Below are positions 26,350 through 35,736 of a stretch of DNA of 64,000 bases, one piece after another. The translations under genes were made by a program, and so were the position numbers. The stretch lies in assembly GCA_016712985.1 (NCBI GenBank), contig JADJQA010000034.1, forward strand, positions 1-64,000, written 5' to 3'. Each line of letters begins with the position of its first letter. Positions within the stretch are counted from its first letter, which is position 1. The notes beneath the pieces were generated by a model. That model was given only the letters and a program-made list of their open reading frames with translations, had not been told where the DNA came from and made no database searches. The stretch comes from Sulfuritalea sp. GTDB taxonomy: Bacteria > Pseudomonadota > Gammaproteobacteria > Burkholderiales > Rhodocyclaceae.

Positions 26350-28044
26350 ATGAACCACTCCTTCCGTTGCTTTGCGCTTGTCCTTGTGCTGGCCAATGTC
26401 GGCGCATGGGCGCAGGCGCCCGCCGTGCCGCCATCGCCGGCGAACGAAGGAGATCTGCTGCCGAAACAGGAACTCACCGGGCAGATTCTCTACCAGTTCC
26501 TGCTCGCTGAAATCGCCGCGCAGCGCGGCCAGTTTTCGCTGTCGGCCAGCGCTTATCTTGATCTGGCGATGAGCACGCGCGATCCGCGAATTGTGCGCCG
26601 GGCGACCGAGGTCGCCTTTCATGCGCGTCAGTACGATGTGGCGCTGGAGGCCGCACGACTGTGGCAGAGCCTCGAGCCCGAGTCCCAGCAGGCGCGACAG
26701 ATGCTATCAACGCTGCTGCTCACCAGCGGGCGCGTCGAGGAACTGGCCGGCAGCCTGGCCCGCGACCTGGCGGCGGAAGGTCCGCGGACCGGCGAGGCGC
26801 TGATCCGCCTGGTTCGCGCCTTCGCCCGCTATCCTGACAAGCTCGCGGTACAGAGGCTGTTCAACCAGCTTACCCAGCCGTATCTCGGACTTGCCGAAGC
26901 CCATCTGGTGCGCGCACAGACGGCGGTTGGCGTCGGCGATGCGCAGCGCGCGAGCAGCGAGATCGATCAGGCGTTGGAACTGCGCCCGGCCTGGGAGCTG
27001 GCGGCATTGTTCAAGGCCGAGCTGCTGGCGAAGGGGGATGCACAACTTGATTTCCTGAAGACCTGGCTGGTGGCCAATCCTCAGGCGCAGGACGTGCGTC
27101 TGGCGTATGCCAGGGGGCTGGTAAGCGAAAAGCGCTATGAAGCTTCGCGCATCGAATTCCGTCGGCTGCTGTCGGCCAATCCCGACAACCCGGACATGCT
27201 CTATGCCGTGGGTATTCTCTCGCTGCAGGTCAACGATATCGCAGAGGCGGAACAGCAGCTTAAGCGTTTCGTCGAAATCGGGCGTGGTGACCTTGATCCG
27301 GCGCGATTCTATCTGGGGCAGATAGCCGACGAGGGCGGACGTCCCGACGATGCTTTGCGCTGGTACGATCAAGTTGCGGCCGGCGAACATGTGATTCCGG
27401 CCAGGGTGCGGGCGGCCCAGGTTCTGCTGCGCCAGAACAAGCTCGATGAAGCGCGCGAACGGCTTGCCGCGGCACGGGCCGGCGAATCCGGCGACATACG
27501 TCTGCTGGTGGCGGAAGCCCAGTTGCTGCGTGATGCCGGACGCTACGCAGAGGCGTTTGCCTTCCTCGCCAACGCGCTGGAAATGCAGCCGGATCAGCCC
27601 GACATTCTCTACGAGACCGCCCTGGCGGCGGAGAAGCTCGGCTACGTGGATTTGGTGGAGCGCCATCTGCGACGCCTGATCGCCCTCAAGCCCGACTCGG
27701 CGCAAGCCTACAACGCCCTCGGCTATTCGCTGGCCGACCGCAATCTGCGTCTTGACGAAGCAGCGCAACTGATCGACAAGGCCTTGTCGCTGATGCCGGA
27801 TGACCCCTTCATTCTTGACAGCAAGGGCTGGCTGCTGTTCCGCCAAGGCAAACCTGCGGCTGCACTGGAGGCCCTGCAGAAGGCCTATGCACAAAAATCC
27901 GATCCGGAGATCGCCGCACATATCGGTGAGGTACTCTGGGTTCTTGGCCGGTCCGACGAGGCACTGGTAGTCTGGCGCGAGGCAGCCAAGGTCCATCCGA
28001 CCAACGAAATGCTGGCGGCGACCATCAAGCGTTTTGTCCCTTGA
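26350..28044 (+). CDS. Secreted tetratricopeptide-repeat protein
   Basis: A 564-residue protein with a signal peptide (FALVLVLANVGAWAQA) followed by many TPR-like helix pairs across the whole length. The clearest repeats are toward the C-terminus (QPDILYETALAAEKLGYVD, SAQAYNALGYSLADRNLRLDEA, DPFILDSKGWLLFRQGKPAAA). Such proteins lie immediately upstream of lolB in many betaproteobacteria. A periplasmic or outer-membrane-associated scaffold is likely. It overlaps lolB by 4 bp. Confidence 0.9.
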   Translation: MNHSFRCFALVLVLANVGAWAQAPAVPPSPANEGDLLPKQELTGQILYQFLLAEIAAQRGQFSLSASAYLDLAMSTRDPRIVRRATEVAFHARQYDVALEAARLWQSLEPESQQARQMLSTLLLTSGRVEELAGSLARDLAAEGPRTGEALIRLVRAFARYPDKLAVQRLFNQLTQPYLGLAEAHLVRAQTAVGVGDAQRASSEIDQALELRPAWELAALFKAELLAKGDAQLDFLKTWLVANPQAQDVRLAYARGLVSEKRYEASRIEFRRLLSANPDNPDMLYAVGILSLQVNDIAEAEQQLKRFVEIGRGDLDPARFYLGQIADEGGRPDDALRWYDQVAAGEHVIPARVRAAQVLLRQNKLDEARERLAAARAGESGDIRLLVAEAQLLRDAGRYAEAFAFLANALEMQPDQPDILYETALAAEKLGYVDLVERHLRRLIALKPDSAQAYNALGYSLADRNLRLDEAAQLIDKALSLMPDDPFILDSKGWLLFRQGKPAAALEALQKAYAQKSDPEIAAHIGEVLWVLGRSDEALVVWREAAKVHPTNEMLAATIKRFVP

Positions 28045-28568
28045 GACTCTGGCTGGTTTGCCTGGTCGCGTGGTTGTTGGCTGCCTGCGCCGAGTTGCCG
28101 CCACCTTCCGCGGTCTCGCGCGCCCTCGGTCCGCCGCTACTGCGCTTTGCCGCCGAAGGGCGGATTGCGTTGCGCCAGGGCGAGCGTAGCGATCACCTGC
28201 GGTTTCGCTGGGAGCACGCGCCGGATCGCGATGTCGTGCTGCTTATGTCGCCGCTGGGCCAGGGCCTGGCCGAATTGACGCGCGATGCCGCCGGCGCCCG
28301 GTTGGTGCGGGCGAACCAAGCGACCATTGCCGCCGATACCCTGCCCCAGCTCGCCGAGCGTGTCGTCGGATCTCCCCTGCCGCTGGAAGCCATGGGGGAT
28401 TGGCTGCGCGGCGCGCGGCCGGACCTGAGTGGCGAAGCGGACGGCTGGCGCGTGGCGATCAGCGATACCGCGGCGTTTCGCCAGAGCCGACTGGTGCGCG
28501 TTCTCGAAGCCCGGCGCGAGGATGTCGAACTCAAGCTGATCGTCGACGACTGGGACGTGCCGGAATGA
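28041..28568 (+). CDS. lolB: Outer membrane lipoprotein LolB
   Basis: A 175-residue protein from TTG 28041, overlapping the TPR gene stop (TTGA). The lipobox LLAACAEL puts the lipidated Cys at residue 16. The following beta-rich domain (FAAEGRIALRQGERSDHLRFRW; LMSPLGQGLAELTRD) matches LolB, which receives lipoproteins from LolA and inserts them in the outer membrane. The order lolB-ispE-tRNA-prs is conserved in the class. Confidence 0.9.
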   Translation: MRLWLVCLVAWLLAACAELPPPSAVSRALGPPLLRFAAEGRIALRQGERSDHLRFRWEHAPDRDVVLLMSPLGQGLAELTRDAAGARLVRANQATIAADTLPQLAERVVGSPLPLEAMGDWLRGARPDLSGEADGWRVAISDTAAFRQSRLVRVLEARREDVELKLIVDDWDVPE

Positions 28569-28680
28569 GTGCCGTGCGTCGGGCCGCCCCAAGCCGGCAC
28601 CAGTCAGCCCGACGGAGGCTGCGAGAGCAGCCGAACCGACGTCACCCCCGCCCGCGGGGCGGGGGCCGGGGGGTGGGCCG

Positions 28681-29535
28681 ATGAACGACTGGCAGCGTGA
28701 CTGGCCGGCCCCAGCCAAGATCAACCTGTTTCTGCATGTAGTCGGACGCCGTGCCGATGGTTACCACTTGCTGCAAACCGTATTCCGTTTTCTGGACTTC
28801 GGTGACAGCCTGCGCTGCGAGCCGCGCAGCGATGGCCGGATTCTGTTGGCCACGCCGCTGCCCGGTGTGCCGCCCGAGACGGATTTGACGGTGCGCGCCG
28901 CCGCTGCCCTGCGCGCGGCGACCGGTACCACCGCCGGCGTTACCCTGCATCTCGACAAGCGATTGCCCATGGGCGGCGGCCTGGGCGGCGGCAGTTCGGA
29001 CGCCGCGACGACCCTGCTCGCCCTGAATCGTCTGTGGCGCACCGGCCTCGATTCGCCGCAGCTTCAGCGCCTGGGCCTCGCGCTCGGCGCCGACGTGCCG
29101 ATCTTCGTGCACGGCCGCACTTCATTCGCCGAAGGAGTGGGCGAACGCTTCGCCGATGTCGATCTGCCCGCAGCCTGGTATCTGGTGCTGGTTCCCGATG
29201 TGGCCGTGCCTACCGCGGCAATCTTTCGGTCCGCGCAACTGCGCCGCGATACCCCGGCCATTGTCGCGGCCGATTGGCGGCCCGGTTTCGGCCACAATGA
29301 CCTCGAAGCCGTGGCCTGCGCACTCTATCCCGAGCTGATACGCCATCTCGACTGGTTGCGCCGCCATGGCGACGCGCGCATGAGCGGCTCCGGGGCTTGC
29401 TGTTTCGTCGAGTTTGTCGATGAGTCGGGCGCGCGCGATGCCCTGGCCGCCCTGCCGGCCGACATGCGCGGTTTTGTTGCTGCGGGAGTGGATCGGCATC
29501 CACTGGCAACCCATTCACTTGCCATGATGATTTGA
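28681..29535 (+). CDS. ispE: 4-diphosphocytidyl-2-C-methyl-D-erythritol kinase
   Basis: A 284-residue GHMP kinase. It shows the N-terminal PAPAKINLFLHVVGRRADGYH, the ATP loop PMGGGLGGGSSDAATTLL and the C-terminal RMSGSGACCFVEF. It phosphorylates CDP-ME in the non-mevalonate isoprenoid pathway. The 112-bp gap from lolB is very GC-rich, with CCCCCGCCCGCGGGGCGGGG able to fold tightly. Confidence 0.95.
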   Translation: MNDWQRDWPAPAKINLFLHVVGRRADGYHLLQTVFRFLDFGDSLRCEPRSDGRILLATPLPGVPPETDLTVRAAAALRAATGTTAGVTLHLDKRLPMGGGLGGGSSDAATTLLALNRLWRTGLDSPQLQRLGLALGADVPIFVHGRTSFAEGVGERFADVDLPAAWYLVLVPDVAVPTAAIFRSAQLRRDTPAIVAADWRPGFGHNDLEAVACALYPELIRHLDWLRRHGDARMSGSGACCFVEFVDESGARDALAALPADMRGFVAAGVDRHPLATHSLAMMI

Positions 29536-29604
29536 CAGCAGGGGCGAAAACCCCGAAAATGCGCGTCCTTTCGACCTCCGCTCTGAAGGAGCGGGTATCG
29601 ATGT

Positions 29605-29681
29605 TGGGGAGTCGCCAAGCTGGTTAAGGCACTGGATTTTGATTCCAGCATGCGAAGGTTCGAATCCTTCCTCCCCAGCCA
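29605..29681 (+). tRNA. tRNA-Gln (anticodon UUG)
   Basis: A complete cloverleaf can be drawn. The acceptor stem is TGGGGAG with CTCCCCA, followed by a discriminator G and an encoded CCA at 29679-29681. The anticodon arm is CTGGA-TTTTGAT-TCCAG with TTG at positions 34-36. The T-arm is GAAGG-TTCGAAT-CCTTC. A T7 run follows the 3' end (29686-29692). The position between ispE and prs is the conserved one in betaproteobacteria. Confidence 0.97.
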
Positions 29682-29777
29682 AGGTTTTTTTCGCAGCCGA
29701 CCGATTCATAGAAATGGCGCAGGCGCCCGCAGTATTGAAAGATTCCCCTGCCCGCTTCAGTTAAGACCAAAACCGAC

Positions 29778-30728
29778 ATGGCCTACGACAGTCTGATGGT
29801 GTTCACCGGCAATGCCAACCCCAAGCTGGCGGCCGATGTCGTCAAACGCCTTAACATCTCGCTCGGGCGAGCCAATGTCGGCCGGTTTTCCGATGGCGAG
29901 GTGAACTGCGAAATCCTTGAGCATGTGCGGGGCCATGACATCTTTGTGCTGCAGTCGACCTGCTATCCGACCAACGACAACCTGATGGAACTGATGGTGA
30001 TGGTGGATGCCCTGAAACGGGCCTCCGCCGGACGCATCACGGCTGCCATTCCGTATTTTGGCTACGCCCGCCAGGATAGCCGGACGCGCTCGGCGCGTGT
30101 CGCAATCACCGCAAAAGTGGTCGCCAACATGCTTCAGACCGTCGGCGTGCAGCGCCTGCTGACAGTTGATCTGCATGCCGACCAGATCCAGGGCTTCTTC
30201 GACATTCCCGTCGACAATGTGTATGCAGCGCCGATCCTGCTGGGCGACATCTGGAAACAGCGGTACGAAGACTTGCTGGTGGTGTCCCCCGACGTCGGAG
30301 GCGTGGTGCGCGCCCGCGCGCTGGCCAAACGCCTGGAGTCCGATCTGGCGATCATCGACAAGCGCCGGCCGAAGGCGAATGTGTCGGAAGTCATGAACAT
30401 CATCGGTGAGGTCGATGGCCGCACCTGCGTCATCATGGACGACATGGTGGACACCGCCGGCACGCTGTGCAAGGCGGCGCAGGCCCTCAAGGATAATGGC
30501 GCCACCCGGGTGCTCGCCTACTGTACCCATCCGGTGCTGTCGGGCAGCGCCGTATCGAGGATAAAGGCGTCCGAACTCGACGAACTGGTGGTGACCGACA
30601 CTATTCCGCTGTCCGACGAAGCCCGTGCCTGCAACCGCATCCGGCAGATATCGATTGCCGAACTGATGGCCGAGACCATGTTGCGCATCAGCAACGAGTC
30701 TTCCGTTTCCTCGTTGTTCATGGACTAG
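29778..30728 (+). CDS. prs: Ribose-phosphate pyrophosphokinase
   Basis: A 316-residue PRPP synthetase. Motifs: NVGRFSDGEVNCEI, PYFGYARQDSR (ATP region), TVDLHADQIQGFFD (flag/metal region), and the PRPP-binding loop CVIMDDMVDTAGTLCKAA. It makes PRPP from ribose-5-phosphate and ATP for nucleotide, His and Trp synthesis. It begins about 95 bp after the tRNA, so the two may share a transcript. Confidence 0.97.
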   Translation: MAYDSLMVFTGNANPKLAADVVKRLNISLGRANVGRFSDGEVNCEILEHVRGHDIFVLQSTCYPTNDNLMELMVMVDALKRASAGRITAAIPYFGYARQDSRTRSARVAITAKVVANMLQTVGVQRLLTVDLHADQIQGFFDIPVDNVYAAPILLGDIWKQRYEDLLVVSPDVGGVVRARALAKRLESDLAIIDKRRPKANVSEVMNIIGEVDGRTCVIMDDMVDTAGTLCKAAQALKDNGATRVLAYCTHPVLSGSAVSRIKASELDELVVTDTIPLSDEARACNRIRQISIAELMAETMLRISNESSVSSLFMD

Positions 30729-30828
30729 CCGATCGCAAGCTGGCCCTGGCCTCCACTGAAACCCCGTTTTCATCCCCTTGCCTGGTCGCGGGCGAGGGAT
30801 ATCACCGCAGCACCTACTGGAGCAAATC

Positions 30829-31503
30829 ATGCAACTCGAATTCAACGCAAACAAGCGCGATGACCAGGGCACCGGAGCGAGCCGCCGCCTGCGTCGCACC
30901 GGCCGGATTCCCGGCATCCTCTACGGCGGCGCGACTGCGCCGCAGCCCATCGACATCGACCACAACGAGCTGTTTCAGTTGCTGCGCAAGGAGGCTTTCT
31001 ATTCCTCCGTACTCAACGTCAACCTCAATGGCGCCAAGGAAATGTGCCTGTTGCGCGACGTGCAGCGTCACCCCTATCGGCCGGTGATCCTGCACGCGGA
31101 TTTTCAGCGTGTGGATGCGACCAGCAAGCTGCACCAGAAAGTACCCTTGCACTTCGTCAATGCCGATGTCTCACCGGGTGTAAAGCAATCCGGCGGCATG
31201 GTGCAACACGTCATGACCGATCTCGATGTGCGTTGCCTGGCGAAGGATCTGCCAGCCTTCATTGAAGTTGATCTGAAGGACCTGGCCCTTGGCAATTCGC
31301 TGCACGTTTCGAACCTGACGCTGCCCCCCGGTGTCGAAGCCATGCTGCACAAGGGTGAAGACCCGGTGGTGGCCACCGTTCTGATACGCGGCGGCAAGGC
31401 CGAGGAAGAAGTCGCCGCTGAAGCCGGGGCGACTCCGACTGCGGCTCCTGCGGCTGCCGCGGCCCCCGCCGAGAAGAAGTCCGAGAAGACCGACAAGAGA
31501 TAG
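30829..31503 (+). CDS. rplY: 50S ribosomal protein L25/Ctc
   Basis: The start is ATG 30829 (MQLEFNANKRDDQGTGASRR), preceded by a GGAG. The 224-residue protein has the N-terminal L25 5S-rRNA-binding domain (RRTGRIPGILYGG) and the longer Ctc-type C-terminal domain (LHFVNADVSPGVKQSGG; LPAFIEVDLKDL), ending in an Ala/Pro/Glu/Lys-rich tail. It is part of the prs-rplY-pth-ychF order. Confidence 0.95.
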   Translation: MQLEFNANKRDDQGTGASRRLRRTGRIPGILYGGATAPQPIDIDHNELFQLLRKEAFYSSVLNVNLNGAKEMCLLRDVQRHPYRPVILHADFQRVDATSKLHQKVPLHFVNADVSPGVKQSGGMVQHVMTDLDVRCLAKDLPAFIEVDLKDLALGNSLHVSNLTLPPGVEAMLHKGEDPVVATVLIRGGKAEEEVAAEAGATPTAAPAAAAAPAEKKSEKTDKR

Positions 31504-31507
31504 GCGC

Positions 31508-32206
31508 TTGCAGGATTCGCTGCGTTCGCAGTTGCGTCTGGTCGTGGGCCTGGGCAACCCTGGGGCGGAATACGCTGAAACCCGGCACAACGCCGGGTTT
31601 TGGCTTTGTGAGCGCCTGGCACGCGAACTCGGCGTCAATCCGGGAAGCGAATCACGCTTTCACGGCCTGGCCGGCGTTTTGCGTGCCGGGGATGGCGCTT
31701 TATGCGCCGAAGGGGCGGTATTCCCTGGTGGGACGCGCGCCGGCAAGGCGCGTGCGCAGAGCCTGTGGTTCCTCCTGCCGCAGACCTTCATGAACCGTTG
31801 CGGCCTGTCAGTTCGTGCGCTGACGCAGTTCTACCGCATCGAGCCCGCCGAAATGCTGGTCATGCATGACGAACTCGATCTGCCGCCGGGCCAGATGCGG
31901 CTCAAGTTCGGTGGCGGACTGGGCGGGCACAACGGGCTCAAGGACATCACGGCGCATATGGGCACCCAGGACTACTGGCGACTACGTATCGGCATCGGGC
32001 ATCCCGGCGACAGGAACGAAGTTATCGACTATGTGCTGAAGCCGCCGCGCAAGGAAGAACGGGGCGAGATAGACGCGGCGCTCGACCGCGCGCTGCTGGC
32101 CTGGCCGACGCTGGCGCGCGGCGATTTCGCCGCCGCCACGCAACGCATAAATTCCAGACCGGCGCCGCCAAGAACAGAAGTACCGAAGAAAGAAAACAAT
32201 ACATGA
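31508..32206 (+). CDS. pth: Peptidyl-tRNA hydrolase, with an inserted loop
   Basis: A 232-residue protein starting at TTG 31508, 4 bp after rplY. Catalytic landmarks are present: VVGLGNPGAEYAETRHNAGF (His and Asn), MHDELDLPPG (Asp) and GGHNGLKDI. Compared with typical Pth (about 190-200 residues), it has a stretch of some 25 residues between residues 57 and 82 (VFPGGTRAGKA) where most homologs have only a short loop, and a longer Pro-rich tail. The frame stays open and the motifs are intact, so it is likely functional. It overlaps ychF by 4 bp. Confidence 0.93.
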   Translation: MQDSLRSQLRLVVGLGNPGAEYAETRHNAGFWLCERLARELGVNPGSESRFHGLAGVLRAGDGALCAEGAVFPGGTRAGKARAQSLWFLLPQTFMNRCGLSVRALTQFYRIEPAEMLVMHDELDLPPGQMRLKFGGGLGGHNGLKDITAHMGTQDYWRLRIGIGHPGDRNEVIDYVLKPPRKEERGEIDAALDRALLAWPTLARGDFAAATQRINSRPAPPRTEVPKKENNT

Positions 32207-33294
32207 GTCTCAAATGCGGCATCGTCGGCCTGCCCAATGTCGGCAAGTCCACCCTCTTCAACGCCCTGACCAAGTCAGGCATCGCGGCGGAGAACTATCC
32301 CTTCTGCACCATCGAGCCGAACGTCGGCATTGTCGAAGTGCCGGACGCCCGTCTGGCCGCTTTGGCCGCCATCGTCAAGCCGCAGAAGATCCAGCCGGCG
32401 ATTGTCGAATTCGTCGATATTGCGGGCCTGGTGGCCGGTGCCAGCAAGGGAGAGGGGCTGGGCAACCAGTTTCTCGCCAACATCCGCGAAACCGATGCCG
32501 TGGTGCATGTGGTGCGCTGTTTCAGCGACGATAACGTGGTGCATGTGGCGGGCAGAATCGATCCGCTGTCCGACATCGAGGTGATCGACACCGAACTGGC
32601 GCTGGCCGACATGGCGACGGCTGAAAAGGCCCTGGCCCGCTACAAGAAGCCAGCCAGTGCGGGGGACAAGGACGCCAGGATCCTTTGCGCCGTGCTCGAA
32701 AAGTGCCTTGCCCAGTTGAATCAGGCCAAGCCGGTGCGCGCCCTTGACCTATCAAGAGAGGAATGGGCCAGCCTGAAACCCTTCTGCCTGATCACCGCCA
32801 AGCCGGTGCTGTACGTCGCCAACGTCAAGGAAGGCGGCTTCGACCACAATCCCTATCTCGACGCGGTAACGGCCCATGCCGCCACCGAGAAGGCCGAAGC
32901 CGTTGCGGTCTGCGCGGCCATCGAAGCCGAGATCGCCGATCTCGAAGAAGACGAGAAGCAGATGTTCCTGACGGACATGGGACTGGACGAGCCGGGCTTG
33001 AACCGGCTGATCCGCGCCGGCTACAAACTGCTCGGGCTGCAAACCTACTTCACCGCCGGGGTCAAGGAAGTGCGCGCCTGGACCATCCATGTCGGAGACA
33101 CCGCGCCCAAGGCGGCCGGCGTGATCCATACCGATTTCGAAAAGGGCTTCATCCGCGCCCAGACCATCGCCTTCGACGATTTCATCGCCTATAAGGGCGA
33201 AGGCGGCGCGAAGGAGGCGGGCAAGATGCGCGCCGAGGGCAAGGAGTACGTCGTCAAGGATGGCGACGTGCTGAACTTCCTGTTCAATGTTTAG
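32203..33294 (+). CDS. ychF: YchF/Ola1-type ATPase
   Basis: A 363-residue protein. It carries GIVGLPNVGKSTLFNAL (P-loop), VDIAGLVAGASKGEGLGNQFL (G3) and YVANVKE in place of the usual NKxD, which gives ATP rather than GTP preference in this family, and a C-terminal TGS domain (TYFTAGVKEVRAWTI; GDTAPKAAGVIHTDFEKGFI). It binds ribosomes. It overlaps pth by 4 bp. Its 3' end overlaps the convergent PAS gene by 11 bp. Confidence 0.97.
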   Translation: MSLKCGIVGLPNVGKSTLFNALTKSGIAAENYPFCTIEPNVGIVEVPDARLAALAAIVKPQKIQPAIVEFVDIAGLVAGASKGEGLGNQFLANIRETDAVVHVVRCFSDDNVVHVAGRIDPLSDIEVIDTELALADMATAEKALARYKKPASAGDKDARILCAVLEKCLAQLNQAKPVRALDLSREEWASLKPFCLITAKPVLYVANVKEGGFDHNPYLDAVTAHAATEKAEAVAVCAAIEAEIADLEEDEKQMFLTDMGLDEPGLNRLIRAGYKLLGLQTYFTAGVKEVRAWTIHVGDTAPKAAGVIHTDFEKGFIRAQTIAFDDFIAYKGEGGAKEAGKMRAEGKEYVVKDGDVLNFLFNV

Positions 33295-34303
33295 GGCTTG
33301 GTGCCGAGGCTTTGCCGCGTGGTGGTGCCCGCCGATCGCTGGCGACGCGCTCGGTGGCGTCGGCGATCATCCAGACGCTGTGCGTCTGTCCGTCGGCCAT
33401 CTTGCGTCCCGAGAACTCACCCCAGAGCTCGGTGCCGTTGGCGCGACGCAAACGATACAGGCCTTGCGCCAGATGTCCCTTGTCAAAGGCACTGGACCTG
33501 TCGTCGAAAAAATGGGCGGCCTCCTGGGCGTTGAGAAAATGTTCATGGAGGGATGACTCGGTGAGATCCTGCATCCGCTGTCCCAGTAACTCAGCCAGTC
33601 GCCCATTGCACTTGACAATGCGTTCGTCGTCGATCACCGCGATTCCGATCGGAGACGATTCGAAGATCGCCTCCTGTTCCGCAAGCAGGGACTCGGTCTT
33701 GGCGGTGCGCTCGAGGTTGACGGTATTGGATCGATTCAGCTTGATCTGCACCGCGATCAATACCGCAATGCAGCCCGTGGCGGCGATCATTGTCCATTTC
33801 GCCTGGCCGCCCAAGCCCATACCCAGAAGGTATTGCGCAAAGGCCGGCAGCACGACGGGAAGGGTGAAAAGCCAGAACGAGATATGGCTCAGAGCGAGGA
33901 ACACCGCGCCGGTAAAGGCGATGACCACGACCGACAACAGCATGAACATCTGCGCATCGGGATGCAGCGGCGGAGGGTATAGGGGTCCGAACAGCGCTCC
34001 CCAGCCGAGGCCGCTGAGAACTGCGCCCGCGGCAAACATCCATTCCCAGCGGGGAGAGAGGCTGCTCCGTACGTCAGCCTTGCCGAACATGTGCCACAGC
34101 CAGACGCGCCCGGCTGCGACTGACAGCATGAAGGCCGCCCACGCCTTCAGGATCTCCAGGCTGATGATGCCGAAGAGAACGATGCAGCACAGGACAATGC
34201 CGATCAGCGCCGCGACGACGCTGACTGGCACATACTCGTAAAGCATCTCGATGCGGCGTACTTCTGCGTCGCTGCTGAGTCTTCGGGTTCGGATGGGGTT
34301 CAT
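33284..34303 (-). CDS. Membrane PAS-domain sensor, probably C-terminally truncated
   Basis: A 339-residue protein. About six membrane helices fill residues 25-190 (VVAALIGIVLCCIVLFGII; MFMLLSVVVIAFTGAVFLAL; IAATGCIAVLIAVQIKL). A short coiled region and one PAS domain follow (FESSPIGIAVIDDERIVKCNG), with a PAC-like end (LRRANGTELWGEFSGRK; VWMIADATER). In related proteins this is followed by a GGDEF or histidine-kinase domain. Here it ends 21 residues later in a basic tail whose stop lies inside the convergent ychF 3' end. It therefore looks like the sensory half of a broken signalling gene, now without an output domain. Confidence 0.75.
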   Translation of the reverse strand: MNPIRTRRLSSDAEVRRIEMLYEYVPVSVVAALIGIVLCCIVLFGIISLEILKAWAAFMLSVAAGRVWLWHMFGKADVRSSLSPRWEWMFAAGAVLSGLGWGALFGPLYPPPLHPDAQMFMLLSVVVIAFTGAVFLALSHISFWLFTLPVVLPAFAQYLLGMGLGGQAKWTMIAATGCIAVLIAVQIKLNRSNTVNLERTAKTESLLAEQEAIFESSPIGIAVIDDERIVKCNGRLAELLGQRMQDLTESSLHEHFLNAQEAAHFFDDRSSAFDKGHLAQGLYRLRRANGTELWGEFSGRKMADGQTHSVWMIADATERVASDRRAPPRGKASAPSPKH

Positions 34304-34343
34304 GGACTGATTTTGGTGAGGGGCGCTATCATAACGCCATCTT

Positions 34344-34373
34344 GCTCCCGATCAACTCGCTCCCGATCAACTC
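34344..34373. repeat. 15-bp tandem duplication
   Basis: The 15-mer GCTCCCGATCAACTC occurs twice back to back in the promoter region of the PAS gene. It may be a chance duplication or a doubled operator site. Confidence 0.6.
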
Positions 34374-34534
34374 GTTCCTTCCTGTCGGGTGCAATTGAAA
34401 CTGTCGGTCGATGGACGTGTAACGGTCGAACAGTGGGGTTCGCCCGCTACATCCCGCAAAAAACAGCCTATCTGATGGCTTCAACGTAAACTTCAACGCC
34501 CCACCGAACCCTTGCTCTCGTGCCTGAGGTCAGG

Positions 34535-34959
34535 TCATCTGAGAATGTTGATCTCGCCTTCGCGCTCAAGCAGCTTCACCGCGACTTCTTCGCGCGCCTG
34601 TTCCCAGGGCTGCTGCAGAAAGGCTTTTTCCAGTCTGCTCAGGCGGCCTTTCAGGGTGCCCACCAGGTAGCGCATCGGCATCTCCCGCTGGCGCAACTTC
34701 TCCAGCGCCTCCTCGGTCGGAATGCTGCGGTCCATCAGCCAGATGCGTTGTGGGCGCCTCCGTACTGTTGCTCGTTCGCCTTGACGAAGCGCTCCAGGGT
34801 GCTGTTGTCCAGGGTGTTCCCCGGCATGACTTCGTAGGTCAGCGGGAAGCCCTCGGGGGTCACGATCAGCGCGACCTGGTTCCGTATCTGGCGAAAGTGC
34901 CGGTGAGCTGCGCAAAAAAGTCGGCCAGGATGTCGATGGCCTTTCAGGAGTGATGTCAC
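34535..34959 (-). mobile_element. IS1634-type transposase remnant
   Basis: Two overlapping minus-strand frames together match the catalytic core of IS1634/IS4-group transposases. The first gives VALIVTPEGFPLTYEVMPGN then TLDNSTLERFV, and the second gives RIWLMDRSIPTEEAL, MRYLVGTLKGRL and VAVKLLEREGE. The join needs a one-base shift near 34755. The N-terminal part and the C-terminal third are missing and no terminal inverted repeats could be paired, so this is an immobile fragment. It sits between the PAS and CBS genes. Confidence 0.8.
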
Positions 34960-34980
34960 AACCGAGCGAAGGAAAGACCG

Positions 34981-35613
34981 ATGTTCTCGATCTACGGTGT
35001 TACAGGGCAGGTGTTCAGCGGCACCCTTGAGGAAATGATCCGCGTCCGGGCGCTTGCAAGAGCGCGGTCGGCACGCGCCATCGCCCAGGAAGGCGACGAA
35101 CCGGGCGTCGAGGTGATCGCCGGCTCAAGCAGCCGGCCCCGGGAAGAGGCGGTTCGCGCCTACCGCGCCATGCTGCCGCCAGAGCTGGAGCGCGGGCCGC
35201 TCTATCATGCCGAGCAGATCATGCAGCGCCAGGTCATCAGCGTCTCCGCCCTCGACGATGTCGAGAAAGCCTGGCGGACCCTGCGGGATCACGACATTCA
35301 CCAGGCGCCCGTGCTCGCTGCCGACGCGCAACTCATCGGCATCGTCAGCGAGCGCGATCTTCTGAGCGCCATCAACATCGATGCTGGCCGCGTCGTCGAA
35401 TCCCTTGCCCGGCAGGTGCGTGATGTCATGAGCACGCCGGTGGTCGCCGCCGAGCCTTTGACCGACATTCGGCGCATCGCCGCGGTCATGCTCGAAAACC
35501 GGGTGGACGGCGTTCCCATCACCGGCCAGGGCGGCCGTTTGGTGGGGTTTGTCTCGCGCAGCGACATCCTGCGCGCCGTCGTCATCGATCCGCCGCTGAG
35601 CCTTTGGCGCTGA
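34981..35613 (+). CDS. CBS-domain pair protein
   Basis: A 210-residue soluble protein. The N-terminal 70 residues are unassigned (MFSIYGVTGQVFSGTLEE). Two CBS domains follow: IMQRQVISVSALDDVEKAW with LIGIVSERDLL, and VMSTPVVAAEPLTDIRRIA with LVGFVSRSDILRAVV. CBS pairs bind adenine nucleotides and act as energy sensors. No effector domain is attached, so it may regulate a partner elsewhere. It starts 21 bp after the transposase remnant. Confidence 0.88.
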   Translation: MFSIYGVTGQVFSGTLEEMIRVRALARARSARAIAQEGDEPGVEVIAGSSSRPREEAVRAYRAMLPPELERGPLYHAEQIMQRQVISVSALDDVEKAWRTLRDHDIHQAPVLAADAQLIGIVSERDLLSAINIDAGRVVESLARQVRDVMSTPVVAAEPLTDIRRIAAVMLENRVDGVPITGQGGRLVGFVSRSDILRAVVIDPPLSLWR

Positions 35614-35736
35614 GCCGGAGCATTCGCGCCGGCTGCCAACTTGTCCGCGAACCGACTTCCGGCGCTGCGGTGCCAGGCGTCCGTTGGCGCGGTGGCGGAG
35701 GGGATCGGTCTGCCGGCTGGCCGGGGAAGGTCGTGC

